This document shows, in pieces, positions 11,469-21,410 of a DNA stretch of 64,000 nucleotides. Made by a program: the position numbers and the translations under genes. Source of the DNA: Andrena cerasifolii. Lineage: Eukaryota; Arthropoda; Insecta; Hymenoptera; Andrenidae. Position 1 is the stretch's first letter. Every line of letters begins with the position of its first letter. Location: assembly GCF_050908995.1 (NCBI RefSeq), contig NC_135120.1, positions 1,736,001 to 1,800,000 on the forward strand. The letters are read 5' to 3'. The notes beneath the pieces were generated by a model. It searched no databases, was not told the DNA's origin, and saw only the letters and a program-made list of their open reading frames with translations.

Positions 11469-12266
11469 ATTTTTTTTAAATCAAAATATGTTTGTTCAAT
11501 TCCAGAAATACATAATAATATAACCTGAAAGTTTTAAAAAAATTGTATGTATAGATTCCTTACAAAAATTCCCCCAAAGCAACCTTGATTTCTGCCGATT
11601 ACACCAGGTTCCCCCTTAATCAAAAGAGAGTAAAAAATTGACGTTGCCAGGATTATTTTTATATAAAAAAATGTTTGTTTAATTCTAGTAATACATAATA
11701 ATAATGCCTAAAAGTTTTAAAAAAATTACAGCGAATAAAGTTTTGCCCAGATCTAGTGCATCTCCGCTGTGTCGTTCGAACGAGCTATATTCGTATAACT
11801 CGTGAAAGCCTAAAAAAAATTGGATGGCATTCGAACGCCTGGCAGAGGACCGATGTACCTTCAGCCTCCCAAAACGGCAGATGATGCGCATTGATGTAGA
11901 AATAGATACAGCTTGTCGTTGACAAGCTTGATCGTTGTCTTCCAGCCTTTGTAAAAATGGCTTCAGAGGTTGTTTTGGAAGAATTTTTTGTAAAAAAACT
12001 ATATACAATTTTTTTGAAACTTTCAGGATTTATTATTATGTATTTCCGGAATTTAACAAACATTTTTTTATATAAAAATAACCCTTGCAAAGTCAATTTT
12101 TTACCCTCTTTTGATTAAGGGAGGAACCTGGTGTAATCGGCAGAAATCAAGTTTGTTTTGGGGGAATTTTTTGTAAGGAAACTATACATACAATTTTTTT
12201 AAAACTTTCAGGCTATATTATTATGTATCTCTAGAATTGTACAAGTATTTTTTTATATAAAAATAA

Positions 12267-12366
12267 CGCGGCAATTCCAAATGGTGAAAGTACTCCGGAG
12301 CGGCCCAGTTGAACAACTTCCGCACCGAAGCCGCTCCGAAACACTTTCGCCATTTGGAATTACCAC
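12267..12366. mobile_element. 100-bp hairpin MITE (copy 2)
   Basis: Same hairpin as 11369-11468, present again because the 899-bp unit is duplicated in tandem. Confidence 0.75.
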
Positions 12367-12734
12367 ATTTTTTTTAAATCAAAATATGTTTGTTCAATTC
12401 TAGAAATACATAATAATATAACCTGAAAGTTTTAAAAAAATTGTATGTATAGATTCCTTACAAAAAATTCCCCCAAAGCAACCTTGATTTCTGCCGATTA
12501 CACCAGGTTCCCCCTTAATCAAAAGAGAGTAAAAAATTGACGTTGCCAGGATTATTTTTATATAAAAAAATGTTTGTTTAATTCTAGTAATACATAATAA
12601 TAATGCCTAAAAGTGAAAAATGTAATTGAAATACAATGTAATTGAATTACAGTGTAATTCAATTAGCACAACTGTGTCAATCAGTGCACCCAAACCCAGT
12701 CCATAACTGAACAATAATTTTTTTTTTACAGACA

Positions 12735-13079
12735 ATGCGCAAAAATAATTTGCGGGAGAACTGGCCGGATATATACCGTCAGATTCTGCAAAATTTAAAA
12801 AATTTTCAGTTGTATGTAGATGGCCGAGACTATTTATTATCGGAAATTAAAGCGGCATGCGCCGCCGCGTATAAAACGAACGTGAGCAAAAAACACGTGC
12901 ATGATTTTAAAACAGTGCTACGCCATCAGCGTAGCACAGTAATTGCAGATTATCTTATTTATTTTCCAAACATATCAATTAATCTTCCGGTGGCGCCGGC
13001 AGCGGACGTGGAAGGTCTGGTTGGGATAGGGGACGCGGAAGGGGAACTGGAAGGGGTTCCAGTTTCCCTTACTAGTTAG
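12735..13079 (+). CDS. Unrecognised small protein P1, paired with P2
   Basis: This encodes 114 residues that I do not recognise. A long pyrimidine tract ending in acag stops four bases before the ATG (12718-12731), so this may be the coding exon of a spliced gene. Residues about 9-78 look helical, with the order SEIKxxC, AYKTNV, LRHQR, IADYLIYFP. The tail is rich in glycine, glutamate and valine. The neighbouring minus-strand protein P2 has the same order with matching spacing (SDIHTIC, VYKSSV, IRRKR, LIDMILALP), so the two look like diverged paralogues lying tail to tail 100 bp apart. Its upstream flank carries the taattgaattac-type repeats also seen at 6600-7080. Function is unknown. It could be a mobile-element or viral accessory gene. 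Confidence 0.55.
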   Translation: MRKNNLRENWPDIYRQILQNLKNFQLYVDGRDYLLSEIKAACAAAYKTNVSKKHVHDFKTVLRHQRSTVIADYLIYFPNISINLPVAPAADVEGLVGIGDAEGELEGVPVSLTS

Positions 13080-13126
13080 AATAAGTGGATTTATTATGCG
13101 TGTGAAAGTCACACATGTCCTTATTG

Positions 13127-13172
13127 ACTAAAACTTAAAACTAAAACTTAAAACTAAAACTTAAAACTAAAA
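13127..13172 (+). repeat. 13-bp tandem repeat between two convergent genes
   Basis: About 3.5 copies of a ctaaaacttaaaa unit lie exactly in the intergenic space where the 3' ends of P1 and P2 meet. It supplies A- and T-rich 3' sequence on both strands. Confidence 0.8.
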
Positions 13173-13178
13173 CCTATA

Positions 13179-13538
13179 CTAACCACGCCTCGTCCTCTTT
13201 GCGGGCTGCTGCGTCATGGCTTCTACCTGGAGGATTTCTATTTCCCTCCTTCGCTTCCTCTTAGGAGCCGGTGAAGGTGGAGGAGAAGAGGGAGGGTCAT
13301 TTGGTGGCAATGCTAATATCATGTCTATTAGCATGACCCGCTTGCGGCGAATGAACAGCCGCAGCTCCTCCTTACGTTTGGGTGTCACGGAAGACTTATA
13401 TACATCACAGCATATCGTGTGTATATCCGACATCCTGATAGGGTCGGCGTCTTCCAGCCTTTGCAGAAAGGGCCTGAGTCTTTCTACTAAAAGTTGTAGG
13501 AACTCAGGCCTGCCTTCAAAGGTCTTGGTAAAGCGCAT
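13179..13538 (-). CDS. Unrecognised small basic protein P2, paired with P1
   Basis: The preferred start is the ATG at 13538, giving 119 residues. An upstream in-frame extension to 13682 exists, but it overlaps a TATA box and a palindrome that look like the promoter. Residues about 10-78 share the P1 pattern (PFLQRLEDAD, SDIHTIC, VYKSSV, IRRKRVMLIDMILALP). Then come a proline/serine linker and a basic tail with PKRKRRRE and KRTRRG, which are typical nuclear-localisation-type clusters. A nuclear, perhaps DNA-binding, role is only an inference. A fragment of the same sequence (PFLQRLED plus flanking bases) is fossilised in the 899-bp repeats at about 11040 and 11938, so the gene or a relative is part of the local repeat family. 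I know of no named family. Confidence 0.55.
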   Translation of the reverse strand: MRFTKTFEGRPEFLQLLVERLRPFLQRLEDADPIRMSDIHTICCDVYKSSVTPKRKEELRLFIRRKRVMLIDMILALPPNDPPSSPPPSPAPKRKRRREIEILQVEAMTQQPAKRTRRG

Positions 13539-13577
13539 GGTGACGCTCGAATGAAGTTCCACAGGCAGGTACTCGGG

Positions 13578-13583
13578 TTTATA
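13578..13583 (-). promoter_or_regulatory. TATA box for P2
   Basis: TATAAA on the minus strand lies 40-45 bases before the preferred P2 start codon, which would give a very short 5' leader. It directly abuts a 16-bp-arm palindrome. Confidence 0.5.
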
Positions 13584-13584
13584 T

Positions 13585-13633
13585 GCGCAGTCGACCGTGC
13601 GGTCGACCAATAGGCATGCACGGTCGACTGCGC
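13585..13633. promoter_or_regulatory. Palindrome with 16-bp perfect arms upstream of P2
   Basis: The left arm GCGCAGTCGACCGTGC (13585-13600) and right arm GCACGGTCGACTGCGC (13618-13633) are exact complements with a 17-base spacer that holds another GGTCGACC. It lies one base upstream of the TATA box. It may be a dimer-binding operator or a hairpin. Which of these cannot be told from sequence. Confidence 0.7.
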
Positions 13634-14093
13634 CTGCGTGTCCGGCAGCACGGAACGAGACGATCTGTGACAGTGTTGCCACCTCTACGAATTTTTCGGT
13701 AGATCTAGGGATTTTTGGAATTGCCTACGGAGCTACGGATTCCAATCGAAATATACGGATTTCTAGTTCTTTTTTATTGTAGTGGCCAGTGGTGGGTCGG
13801 TATTTTACGCCGCGTCGTAAATGCATTTATGACGTGTCGCAAATGCATGTATAATATGTCGTTTTTAAGCCCATTTTATGCGTGTCATTTGTCGCATATG
13901 TCGTAAATAGAAATATTCATTATTTTAAGGTTTCAACAATTAAAGTGTTGGAAAAAATCGCCATGGATTTTTAAAAGAAATCAGATTGAATAAACAAAAT
14001 TGTGACTTATATGCTATCAAGCAAAATACATTCGTGTTCTTGTGGTCATCATATGGATCAGCAAGTTCCTTTTTTCGTCGCGTCAATTATAAA

Positions 14094-14378
14094 CAGTCAC
14101 TTGAAATCAAGGTTGTTTTGGAAGAATTTTTTGTAAAAAAACTATATACAATTTTTTTGAAACTTTCAGGATTTATTATTATGTATTTCCAGAATTTAAC
14201 AAACATTTTTTTATATAAAAATAACCCTTGCAAAGTCAATTTTTTACCCTCTTTTGATTAAGGGAGGAACCTGGTGTAATCGGCAGAAATCAAGGTTGTT
14301 TTGGGGGAATTTTTTGTAAGGAAATTATACATACAATTTTTTTAAAACTTTCAGGCTATATTATTATGTATCTCTAGA
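14094..14378 (+). repeat. Arm of the 899-bp palindromic unit, truncated
   Basis: This matches the second arm of the 899-bp unit (gaaactttcaggatttattattatg onward, and the aatcggcagaaatcaagg block). It stops exactly at the left end of the Harbinger-like element, which probably inserted into it. Confidence 0.8.
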
Positions 14379-14850
14379 ATAGGGAATTTGCATTTAAAAG
14401 GAATTGCATAATTTATTATTTATAACTTGAATATACATCATAAGCAATAAATGTACAATAAAATTTTTAATTGTTATAAATAGTTAATTATTAAAATATG
14501 AAATTAAAAATTGGTAATGTTTGAAACGTTCCGTATTGCGAAGAAACGATTTTGATTGGTCGTAAAGGTTCGTGACGTCACATAGTAGTAGTTTCAAATG
14601 GCTGCTATGCGTTTATGATTGCGCCGTGAAACTGGTGTTATGAGTTGCCTAGAAATACGTATATCAAAACAGCCGTCTAATAGTAAACACAAATGTATTT
14701 ACTATTAGTTACTCGATGCCGAATTACTGGGGCTCGTTCATGACTCAGACGCCCTAACAAAAGGGTACAAGGTTTGTGTCACGACAGACACGTCACCGTG
14801 GATGCGCCACCATGGACGCATCATCCTGTGATACTATCACTCAAAAAGGG

Positions 14851-14888
14851 TATATATAATAGGACCCCAAAAACAAGAGCAGTCAGTT
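14851..14888 (+). promoter_or_regulatory. Core promoter of the YqaJ gene
   Basis: A TATATATAAT box at 14851-14860 is followed by a TCAGTT initiator at 14883-14888, the spacing and consensus of arthropod TATA/Inr promoters. The first ATG of the three-exon gene follows at 15050. Confidence 0.65.
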
Positions 14889-15049
14889 TCAGAACGTGAT
14901 ACTTAGCGAGCAGCCGTAATTCTTCTATGTGCAGTGTATTAAAAGTGTAATTTGTGAACCCGAGGGCTTCTACTTCACTTCACCTCATAATACCGGTTTT
15001 AAATCATTTTTAAACGACTTTATTAATCATTGATATTAAATATATTAAA

Positions 15050-16608
15050 ATGCCAAATACATTGGAGCCAGGGTTTAGTAAAGCCGACTCTACTAATTTA
15101 CCGAAAATTAGTATCTTCATGACGTGGGAATATATCGCAACAAATGAGCGCTACAATCTTCCTGAAGTTCGAGGAGTAAAAGCAACATTGTAAGTACAAG
15201 AAAAATAGCGAACTTTTTGCAGATTGTTTTAATTTTTATTAATTTGTAAATGAATTCTTTTTTATAGATCTTCGAGAGAAAACTATGGTGACTCTGCTAT
15301 AGGTTATGTGTGCGTTAAACGAACAGATAACATATGTGTTGTGAAAGGAAGGATTTGTCCTGAACATCGTGTGCGAAATAAGGATTATACAGTATTCTTG
15401 ACTGTTGATGAAACAGAAGGAAAAATTGAAAATGTGGAGTGTCTTGATTGTGCAGCATCGGAAGGTTAGATATTTAATAAGTTTCTATAATGTGTTTTTT
15501 ACAAAAATTGTTATTGTTACAATAAAAAATAAATATAAGTAAATACAGAGTCTTAAAGTGTATTCTGACTATATAAACGATCAATTACTGACAAATAAAT
15601 GAAATTTTTTAACTTTCAGGTGGCTGTAAACATGGCATCGCATTTTTAATGTGGTGTAATAGACGACATGAATCCGCATCTCCAACTGATGTTGAATGTT
15701 ATTGGAAGAAATCAAAATTGTCTCAAGTAGGGACATCCAAAAAGTTTATAACAACGGCAGAGATGGCAAAGAAAGACAAAGTAACAAGTGTATGTGACAT
15801 GGACAGCTCCACATTCTTAGAAAAAGTGCTTGAACGTGCGCAAGAAAAACAACTAGATTGCCAATTAACAAGGTATTCTTTCGACTTGTTAGAACGAAAG
15901 GCTCAGTTGTTATCGATACATCAGTTGATGTTCAGTTTTCCTGATATCAAAGATTCAGCTGATGATTTTCTAAAGCACGCAGAAGAAAATATGAGCGAGG
16001 ATCTATGCAAGGAAGGAGAAAGGAATACTCAGGATCAGAGTAATAATGTGTTATGGCATGAATTGAAATTTGGGAGAATTACTGCTTCAAATATATACGA
16101 AAGTAGTCGGTGCCAGACAGTAGATGGCAATTTAGTCCATCGTATCATTGGAGTTGCCAAAGTGTATGACAACAAACATATGGAACGCGGAAGAAAATTA
16201 GAAGATGCAGTTATTGCGGAAATCCAGAAAACTTTAAAATTACAAATTAAAAAAAGTGGCATTATTCTGAAGCCGTCAATACCTGTGCTTGGAGCTTCGC
16301 CAGATAGTATTGGATCTGACTTCATTTTAGAAATTAAATGTCCTAGCTCTGAGAAAACTGTTGCTGATTATTTACCCAATGGGAATATAAGTAAAAAGTG
16401 CAAAGGACAAATAAACTTACAAATGCTGGCTGCAGGAAAAAGTAAAGGATTGTTTGTTGTTGCGGATCCAGAATTTGAAACTAACAAGCAATTCAAATAT
16501 TTATGGCTTGATTATGATGCACATTTTACAAATACTATGATTGAAAGAGCTCTTAATTTTTGGAAGCAAAATATCTTTCCTATATTACTACAATCATTTA
16601 GAAAATAA
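15050..16608 (+). CDS. SWIM zinc finger + YqaJ-type nuclease, transposon-encoded, three exons
   Basis: Exons 15050-15189, 15268-15464 and 15620-16608 join in frame, with GT-AG junctions (ATT|GTAAGT, TATAG|ATC, GAAG|GTTAGA, TTTCAG|GTG), to give about 441 residues. Residues near 100-120 carry ECLDC and GGCKHGIAF, a SWIM-type C-C-C-H site that spans the exon 2-3 junction. The C-terminal half has the YqaJ exonuclease signature: LKFGRITASN, an ERGRKLEDAV region, GASPDSI and then EIKCPSS, where the last Asp and the Glu-x-Lys are the expected metal-binding and catalytic residues, followed by KCKGQINLQM. The frame is intact. In this transposon group the YqaJ protein accompanies the transposase, and a role in processing transposition ends is plausible but unproven. 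Confidence 0.85.
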
Positions 16609-16671
16609 TGTGTCGCAATATTTTTGTATGTTGTTTTTCAAATTTTAAAGAAATATACATAAACCTAAACT

Positions 16672-18544
16672 TTATGTTTTTATAATTGGTGTCTGTAAAT
16701 TTATTAAACCTGCCACTATTGTTACAATGTCATCTATATAAGACATAATATTCAAATCGAGACAAGAATGAGGCTCCAAAATTTTATATTCTCGAACTCT
16801 TCTTATCACCCTTTCAACGTGAATTCTTAAACTTGCGATCCTTTTAGTATTTAATACTTCTTCTTTTGTTGGTTTAGTTGAAGTTGAAACAGATGGTGGA
16901 CGAAGTAACTCGCACTGTTTTTGATTTAAAATTGTCTGTATTAGCTTAAATCCTCTGTCTGCCATAACACCGCATTTTCTTGGTAAAATATTCATTATAT
17001 TACTTTCTTCAAATAATGTTGTATCACTTATTCTGCCTCCATACCCAGAAGATACAAACAGAATAAATTCATCGGGAGTGCAAGCAATCAAATACTTTAA
17101 AGTATTGCACTTTTTATAGTCTGACCAAGTCAGAGCTTGTTGCACTGAGTTAGAAGGCTTTTCAATTTCTATTTCGAAAGCATCTATAATTGCACAGACG
17201 TTACTGTAGTACGCACGAAAAGCAATGGGTAAGTTTTTTTTTTATATGTTCTGGAGATGGGCAGTACACAAGTTTTTTTAAACACTGACTTATTAAATTC
17301 ACTGTTTTATTGAATACTCTGCTAGCCTGCGATGTTGACAGACCGAATTCATTTCCTAACCGACTAAATGAATCGTCTGTTTTTATTTTCATCAAAGTTA
17401 GCTTGATGTCATCAATACTGCACTTAATATACGAATGTATTAAATCAATAATCCAAAGCCATTCAGTGCCAATCCCAATATATTTTTTAGAATCAATACT
17501 TATGAAATATCTGGTCATGTTCAGTACGTTCATTTTCATTTGTTTATTTTTTTCTTTTTCTTCCTCGCTACAAGTTGTTGACTGCTGATATTCACTTGGT
17601 TCAGATGAAATTTTATAATCACTTGTCAAATGAGAGACTGAAGAAGTAGACTGATCAGAATTACTTGTTTTATCTTCTATTTTACATTGACATGATGCAT
17701 CGGATGTAGAAGGAACACACATAGTAGCCTTGGAACGAACATGAGGTTTTACAAGTTTCTGGTATACTTGCACTCCAATACTTTTTCGCAAAACCGTTTT
17801 CTTGCCAATACTTTTAGGTAATAGGCAACCTGAAGATTCACCAAAACTTAGAACTGAAGTTTTTTTACAATTTGGGCCTGTATTTGTGGTTACTGTATGC
17901 GTGTGTGCATGACTTACATGCGAAGAACTTGATGCTAAATTCTGTGTATAAGAAAAGTTGGCTGTGGATTCAAGAATATCTTCCTCTGAATTGCTTTCTT
18001 CTTTACTCCTGGAACTTTTATTTACAAATACTTCATAGGAAGTACTTGCTCTGTTATTAAGATCGGTACACATTTTTTTTGCAGGATTATTCAAAGTTGC
18101 GTTGTCCTCGACTGCTTGTTTCTTAGACGTATGTGTACTTTGACAGCTATTTTCTTTTTCACTGTCTGTATTAGACAGCATTTCAGCGACAGTCCTTTTC
18201 CTATTTAATTTCACAAAGGTTGGCCGAGATAAATTCACTGACGTCTTTAACCTCCCTGGTTGGCAATCAAATATGTGAGGAATCACACCACTCTTCAATT
18301 TTCTTGGTGCTCCCATGAGAGAATATCTCACGTAATTATCCATGTCGTTTTTTAAATCAAAATGATCCTGACAACAATAATAATTTGACTTCCCTGGTTC
18401 ATCGGCACGTCTAGCACTTGTAAACCACATTTTTCGTAGTTTTACATCTTGAGGCATAAAAAAAAACACTTTATCCGGAGTCTTAATCGTTGTGCTTTTA
18501 CACTCAGGCACGAAACACCACTTATATGTAGTTTTTTTACTCAT
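16672..18544 (-). pseudogene. THAP-domain DDE transposase (Harbinger-like), one frameshift
   Basis: The N-terminus (from 18544) is a THAP domain: C-x4-C at WCFVPEC, a tryptophan, then CCQDHF and a VIPHIF end, a C2CH zinc module that binds transposon ends. A long low-complexity serine/lysine linker and a helix-turn-helix (FGLSTSQASRVF) follow. The catalytic part has IIDAFEIEIE (first Asp), GVMADRGF (second Asp) and a HVERVIR helix (Glu), the DDE_4 pattern. The two halves are in different frames: at a run of ten T's on the plus strand (17234-17243) the frame changes by one base and the upstream frame ends at 17201. One base fewer in the run would make the protein continuous. It converges with the YqaJ gene, with only 63 bp between stops. 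Confidence 0.85.
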
Positions 18545-18785
18545 TTTTTTAAAGAAAATGTAGTTTTCAATGCTAAACGTGTGAAAATACTACTATGTGA
18601 CGTCACAGGCTTCTTCGGCCACGCTCGGGAATTTCCGGATCATTTTCGGTAATTTTAAATATTGTAATATTTAATTACTTTTTTCTCGCTTAATAAGCAA
18701 TACAAAATTATGAAAAAAAAATTACAATAAAACTTATATAAGAGCTCCTAAATATATTTTTTTTGAGAATCATGCAAATTCCCTA

Positions 18786-19074
18786 TTGTTTACATTTCAA
18801 AGGATAGAAAGCACGCAGAGGAATTTACTATAATACATGCGGCAGAATTTCGAGATAATTGTTACATATTAAATGAATATAATTAAGAATATACATTTAT
18901 TTGTACAATTATCTCGAAGTTCTCTCTATAAATCATATGTACAGCAAGCAAGCGAATTTATTGCATGGACAGAACAAGAATTGCGTGAGGTAAATCGAAC
19001 AACTATTTACATATTCGCGATGTCCAAAATTCGAATGAAATAGAAAATGGATGAAATTGATAATATTCTGGACA
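18786..19074. other. Gene-free spacer with an imperfect hairpin
   Basis: There is no gene here. An inverted pair, tcgagataattgt near 18848 and acaattatctcga near 18905, could form a hairpin around a short AT-rich loop. Confidence 0.5.
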
Positions 19075-21360
19075 TCACCAATTTGCATTATCCGACGTAG
19101 AAGGAAAATCCGCGAGGTCAGCAACGGCATGTAAATGTAAACTACTCTTTTGCTTCTTCGCAAAAGTTGCATATAAATACTCAGATGACATGAGAGATAG
19201 ATGTTTGTCATCTACCTCCATGGTCTGACATGTTTCCCCGTGCGCCTTTAATGCCGATTTCGTTACGCAAATGGCATTGACGATGGTCGAACAAAGTCGG
19301 TTTCGTTTCTTGTTCTTTATATCGGAAAGCATGGAAAACGATCTTTCAGCATCGGCGTTTGAATTTGGAAGACTTCTAATTGAATTTAATAATTCCTGCA
19401 AACATGGATACTTAAATGCGCCTTGATCGTTTCGCGTTAACAACACCGTTTTCCAAATATCATCAAAAGCTAATGTACAAAGCATCTGCTTGTCTGCATT
19501 TGCAAAATTCAGGTGCAGTGTCGACCATTCTTTTTGCAAACCGTCTTCGTCGAAACCGTCCAATTTCTGAGCAATAAAGAGAACACTTTTAAAGGAAGTG
19601 TCTCTGTCATTATCTACTAATGCCAAATGAGGCTCAAAAACACATAACTTGCTCAGAAATTCGTCATCGATTGGCAATCGATTACGAATTTCGTTTGCAG
19701 CCGTTATGTAAAACTTAATACAATTTTCTCGAACGGTTTGGACAACATCGGGTTTGCCTTCTGCAACTAACTGACAAAGAAACGCGTCACAATCCGGGCC
19801 TAAATGAATACTATTAAATGCGATTTGATTATCGCCTCCTGAAAAATCTATTAATTTTACTGAATCCATGTGCTTCAAAAGCTGCGGTTTCAAGAAATTA
19901 CGTAAAATATTGTACAAAAGTGTTTTGGTAGTATTTTGAAGCAAATGGATTCTTGTTAGTTGCGACTGAAAGAATAAACTAAAGTCATTGAAAGACTCTA
20001 GAACGTATTTCAAAAACAGAAGATATGCTTTCGCTTCTGGATTTTGCATGATGATAAGCAGATATTCCCCAGACTTTGTCTTCTCACTTACGACCAATTC
20101 TTGCAGAAAGTGCAACACACTGTCCCAATTTTCTAGAAGTGTAACTACGGATGAGTAACACGATAACCATCGCGTAATACACAATTTTAAAATTTTGCGG
20201 TCAGTAGATTGAAAACATTGCTGAAAATCGCGAAAAATGGCCGAGCGTTTGGGACTGCTATAAATGAATGTTGAGACTTTCCGTAATAATTCCTCGCAGA
20301 CCTCGGGAATGGTAGCGCATGCTGAATGCACTATCAATGCAGAGGAGCGACAAGGACATGGCATGGTGAACAATTTTTCACCCCGAATTTCTGCAAGTTT
20401 GGTCTTGAAGACGAGTGACGCCCTGTCATGACAGAAGCGTTATCACACGACAAAGCAAAAATGTTTTCGAACGGAATTTGCTTTTTCCACATGGAATTCC
20501 TAAATGAGGTAAATATTTTATCGGCAGTACATTCTCGCGCGTCAAGATTAATTAATTCTACTAATTCCGTTCGAACATCCAAAGTCTCGGGTGCGACATA
20601 CCGAACAATAAACGACATCCATTTCTCATTGGTAGAGTCGGATGTCTCATCAATAAATACTGAAAATTTACAATTCTGTAACACATGACTAAGACGCTCT
20701 GTTAATATTAGAACACTTTGTTCGACCACACGTCATATGTTCCAAAACATCAGGATCTTTCCCAACGTCTTGGAAGAATTTAAGAATCGCCTTTGCGGAT
20801 TGATGCGAAATATTTTTGTCAGCAACTAATGCAGCAAAACGAATTTCCGCGATTTTTTTTCGTTCATCAAATGACAAAGGCGATTCCTCGCATTGCGATC
20901 TGAAATCGTTCGATTTCCTCACATCCATTCCATTTTTTTCGCAGTTTTTGACGTGGCACTTGGAATCCGCGTGACGTTGGATTTGCGACAGCCCGCAAGC
21001 AAATGATTTTTTACAAACCGAACAGAAACAGGAAAAAGGATCATCGGCGACCTTTTGCAACCAGGGCTTGAAATCCTCAAGCCATTGAGGCATAAAATTC
21101 TTTCTCGAGACCTTAGCATGCATAGTTATTCGCGGAATTTTTTTAGATAACAAATATTTATGTCTCGCTGATTCCGCATGCCTTTTAACGTTTGACGAGC
21201 CGCAAGTAAAAGTTTTCTCGCATGCAGAACAGTAGAAAAGGCTTTTATCATTAGGGACTTCGCGAATCCACGATCGGAACTTCTCATTCGTTTCCCACAA
21301 CGACCGATAAACAGGAGTAGCCTTTTCACCTGTTTTCTCAAACGTTTCCATCGTAACCAC
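19075..21360 (-). pseudogene. hAT-family transposase with two zinc fingers, decayed
   Basis: Three overlapping minus-strand frames make one protein. The N-terminal part (20689-21360) has two BED-like zinc fingers, CSACEKTF...KRHAESARH and CSVCKKSF...QRHADSKCH. The middle part (20334-20729) has FIDETSDSTNEKW and SCDNASVMTG, typical of the hAT catalytic core. The C-terminal part (19075-20373) ends with the hAT dimerisation motif SLPNSNADAERSFS followed by NRL. Frame changes near 20,400 and 20,710 break it, so it is inactive as read. About 760 residues would be a normal length for this group. I did not find terminal inverted repeats or an 8-bp target duplication. A short C-terminal hAT piece of a different group lies at 52500-53100. 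Confidence 0.8.
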
Positions 21361-21410
21361 GAAAAAAATGAAATGTGTAGGAAAAATATTATATACAAAG
21401 CAACAAGCAA

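Larger units (their letters stand above)
10612..12612 (+). repeat. Tandem 899-bp palindromic unit, two full copies and one partial
   Basis: Units start at 10612, 11511 and 12409. Each contains an AT-rich arm (cataataatataacctgaaag onward), one 180-bp-like satellite monomer, a second arm that is a diverged reverse complement of the first, and a 100-bp hairpin. Near 11040 and 11938 the minus strand encodes PFLQRLED, nearly the same as part of the unknown protein at 13179-13538. The satellite therefore seems to have grown from a piece of this larger unit. Small ORFs at 10786-11109 and 11685-12008 are otherwise repeat read-through. Confidence 0.9.
14381..18784. mobile_element. Complete Harbinger-like (ISL2EU-type) DNA transposon, 4.4 kb
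   Basis: The terminal inverted repeats are AGGGAATTTGCAT at 14381 and its exact complement ending at 18784, flanked on both sides by AT (14379-14380 and 18785-18786), a 2-bp target duplication. Inside are a plus-strand SWIM+YqaJ nuclease gene and a convergent minus-strand THAP+DDE transposase. A THAP-type transposase beside a YqaJ protein is, as I recall, the arrangement of ISL2EU elements in the wider PIF/Harbinger group. The structure is complete, but the transposase has a one-base break. Confidence 0.85.

Noticed and set aside
17234..17243. Programmed -1 frameshifting at the A run of the THAP transposase
   Set aside because: The change needed is +1 (or loss of one A), not -1, and a homopolymer indel explains it more simply.
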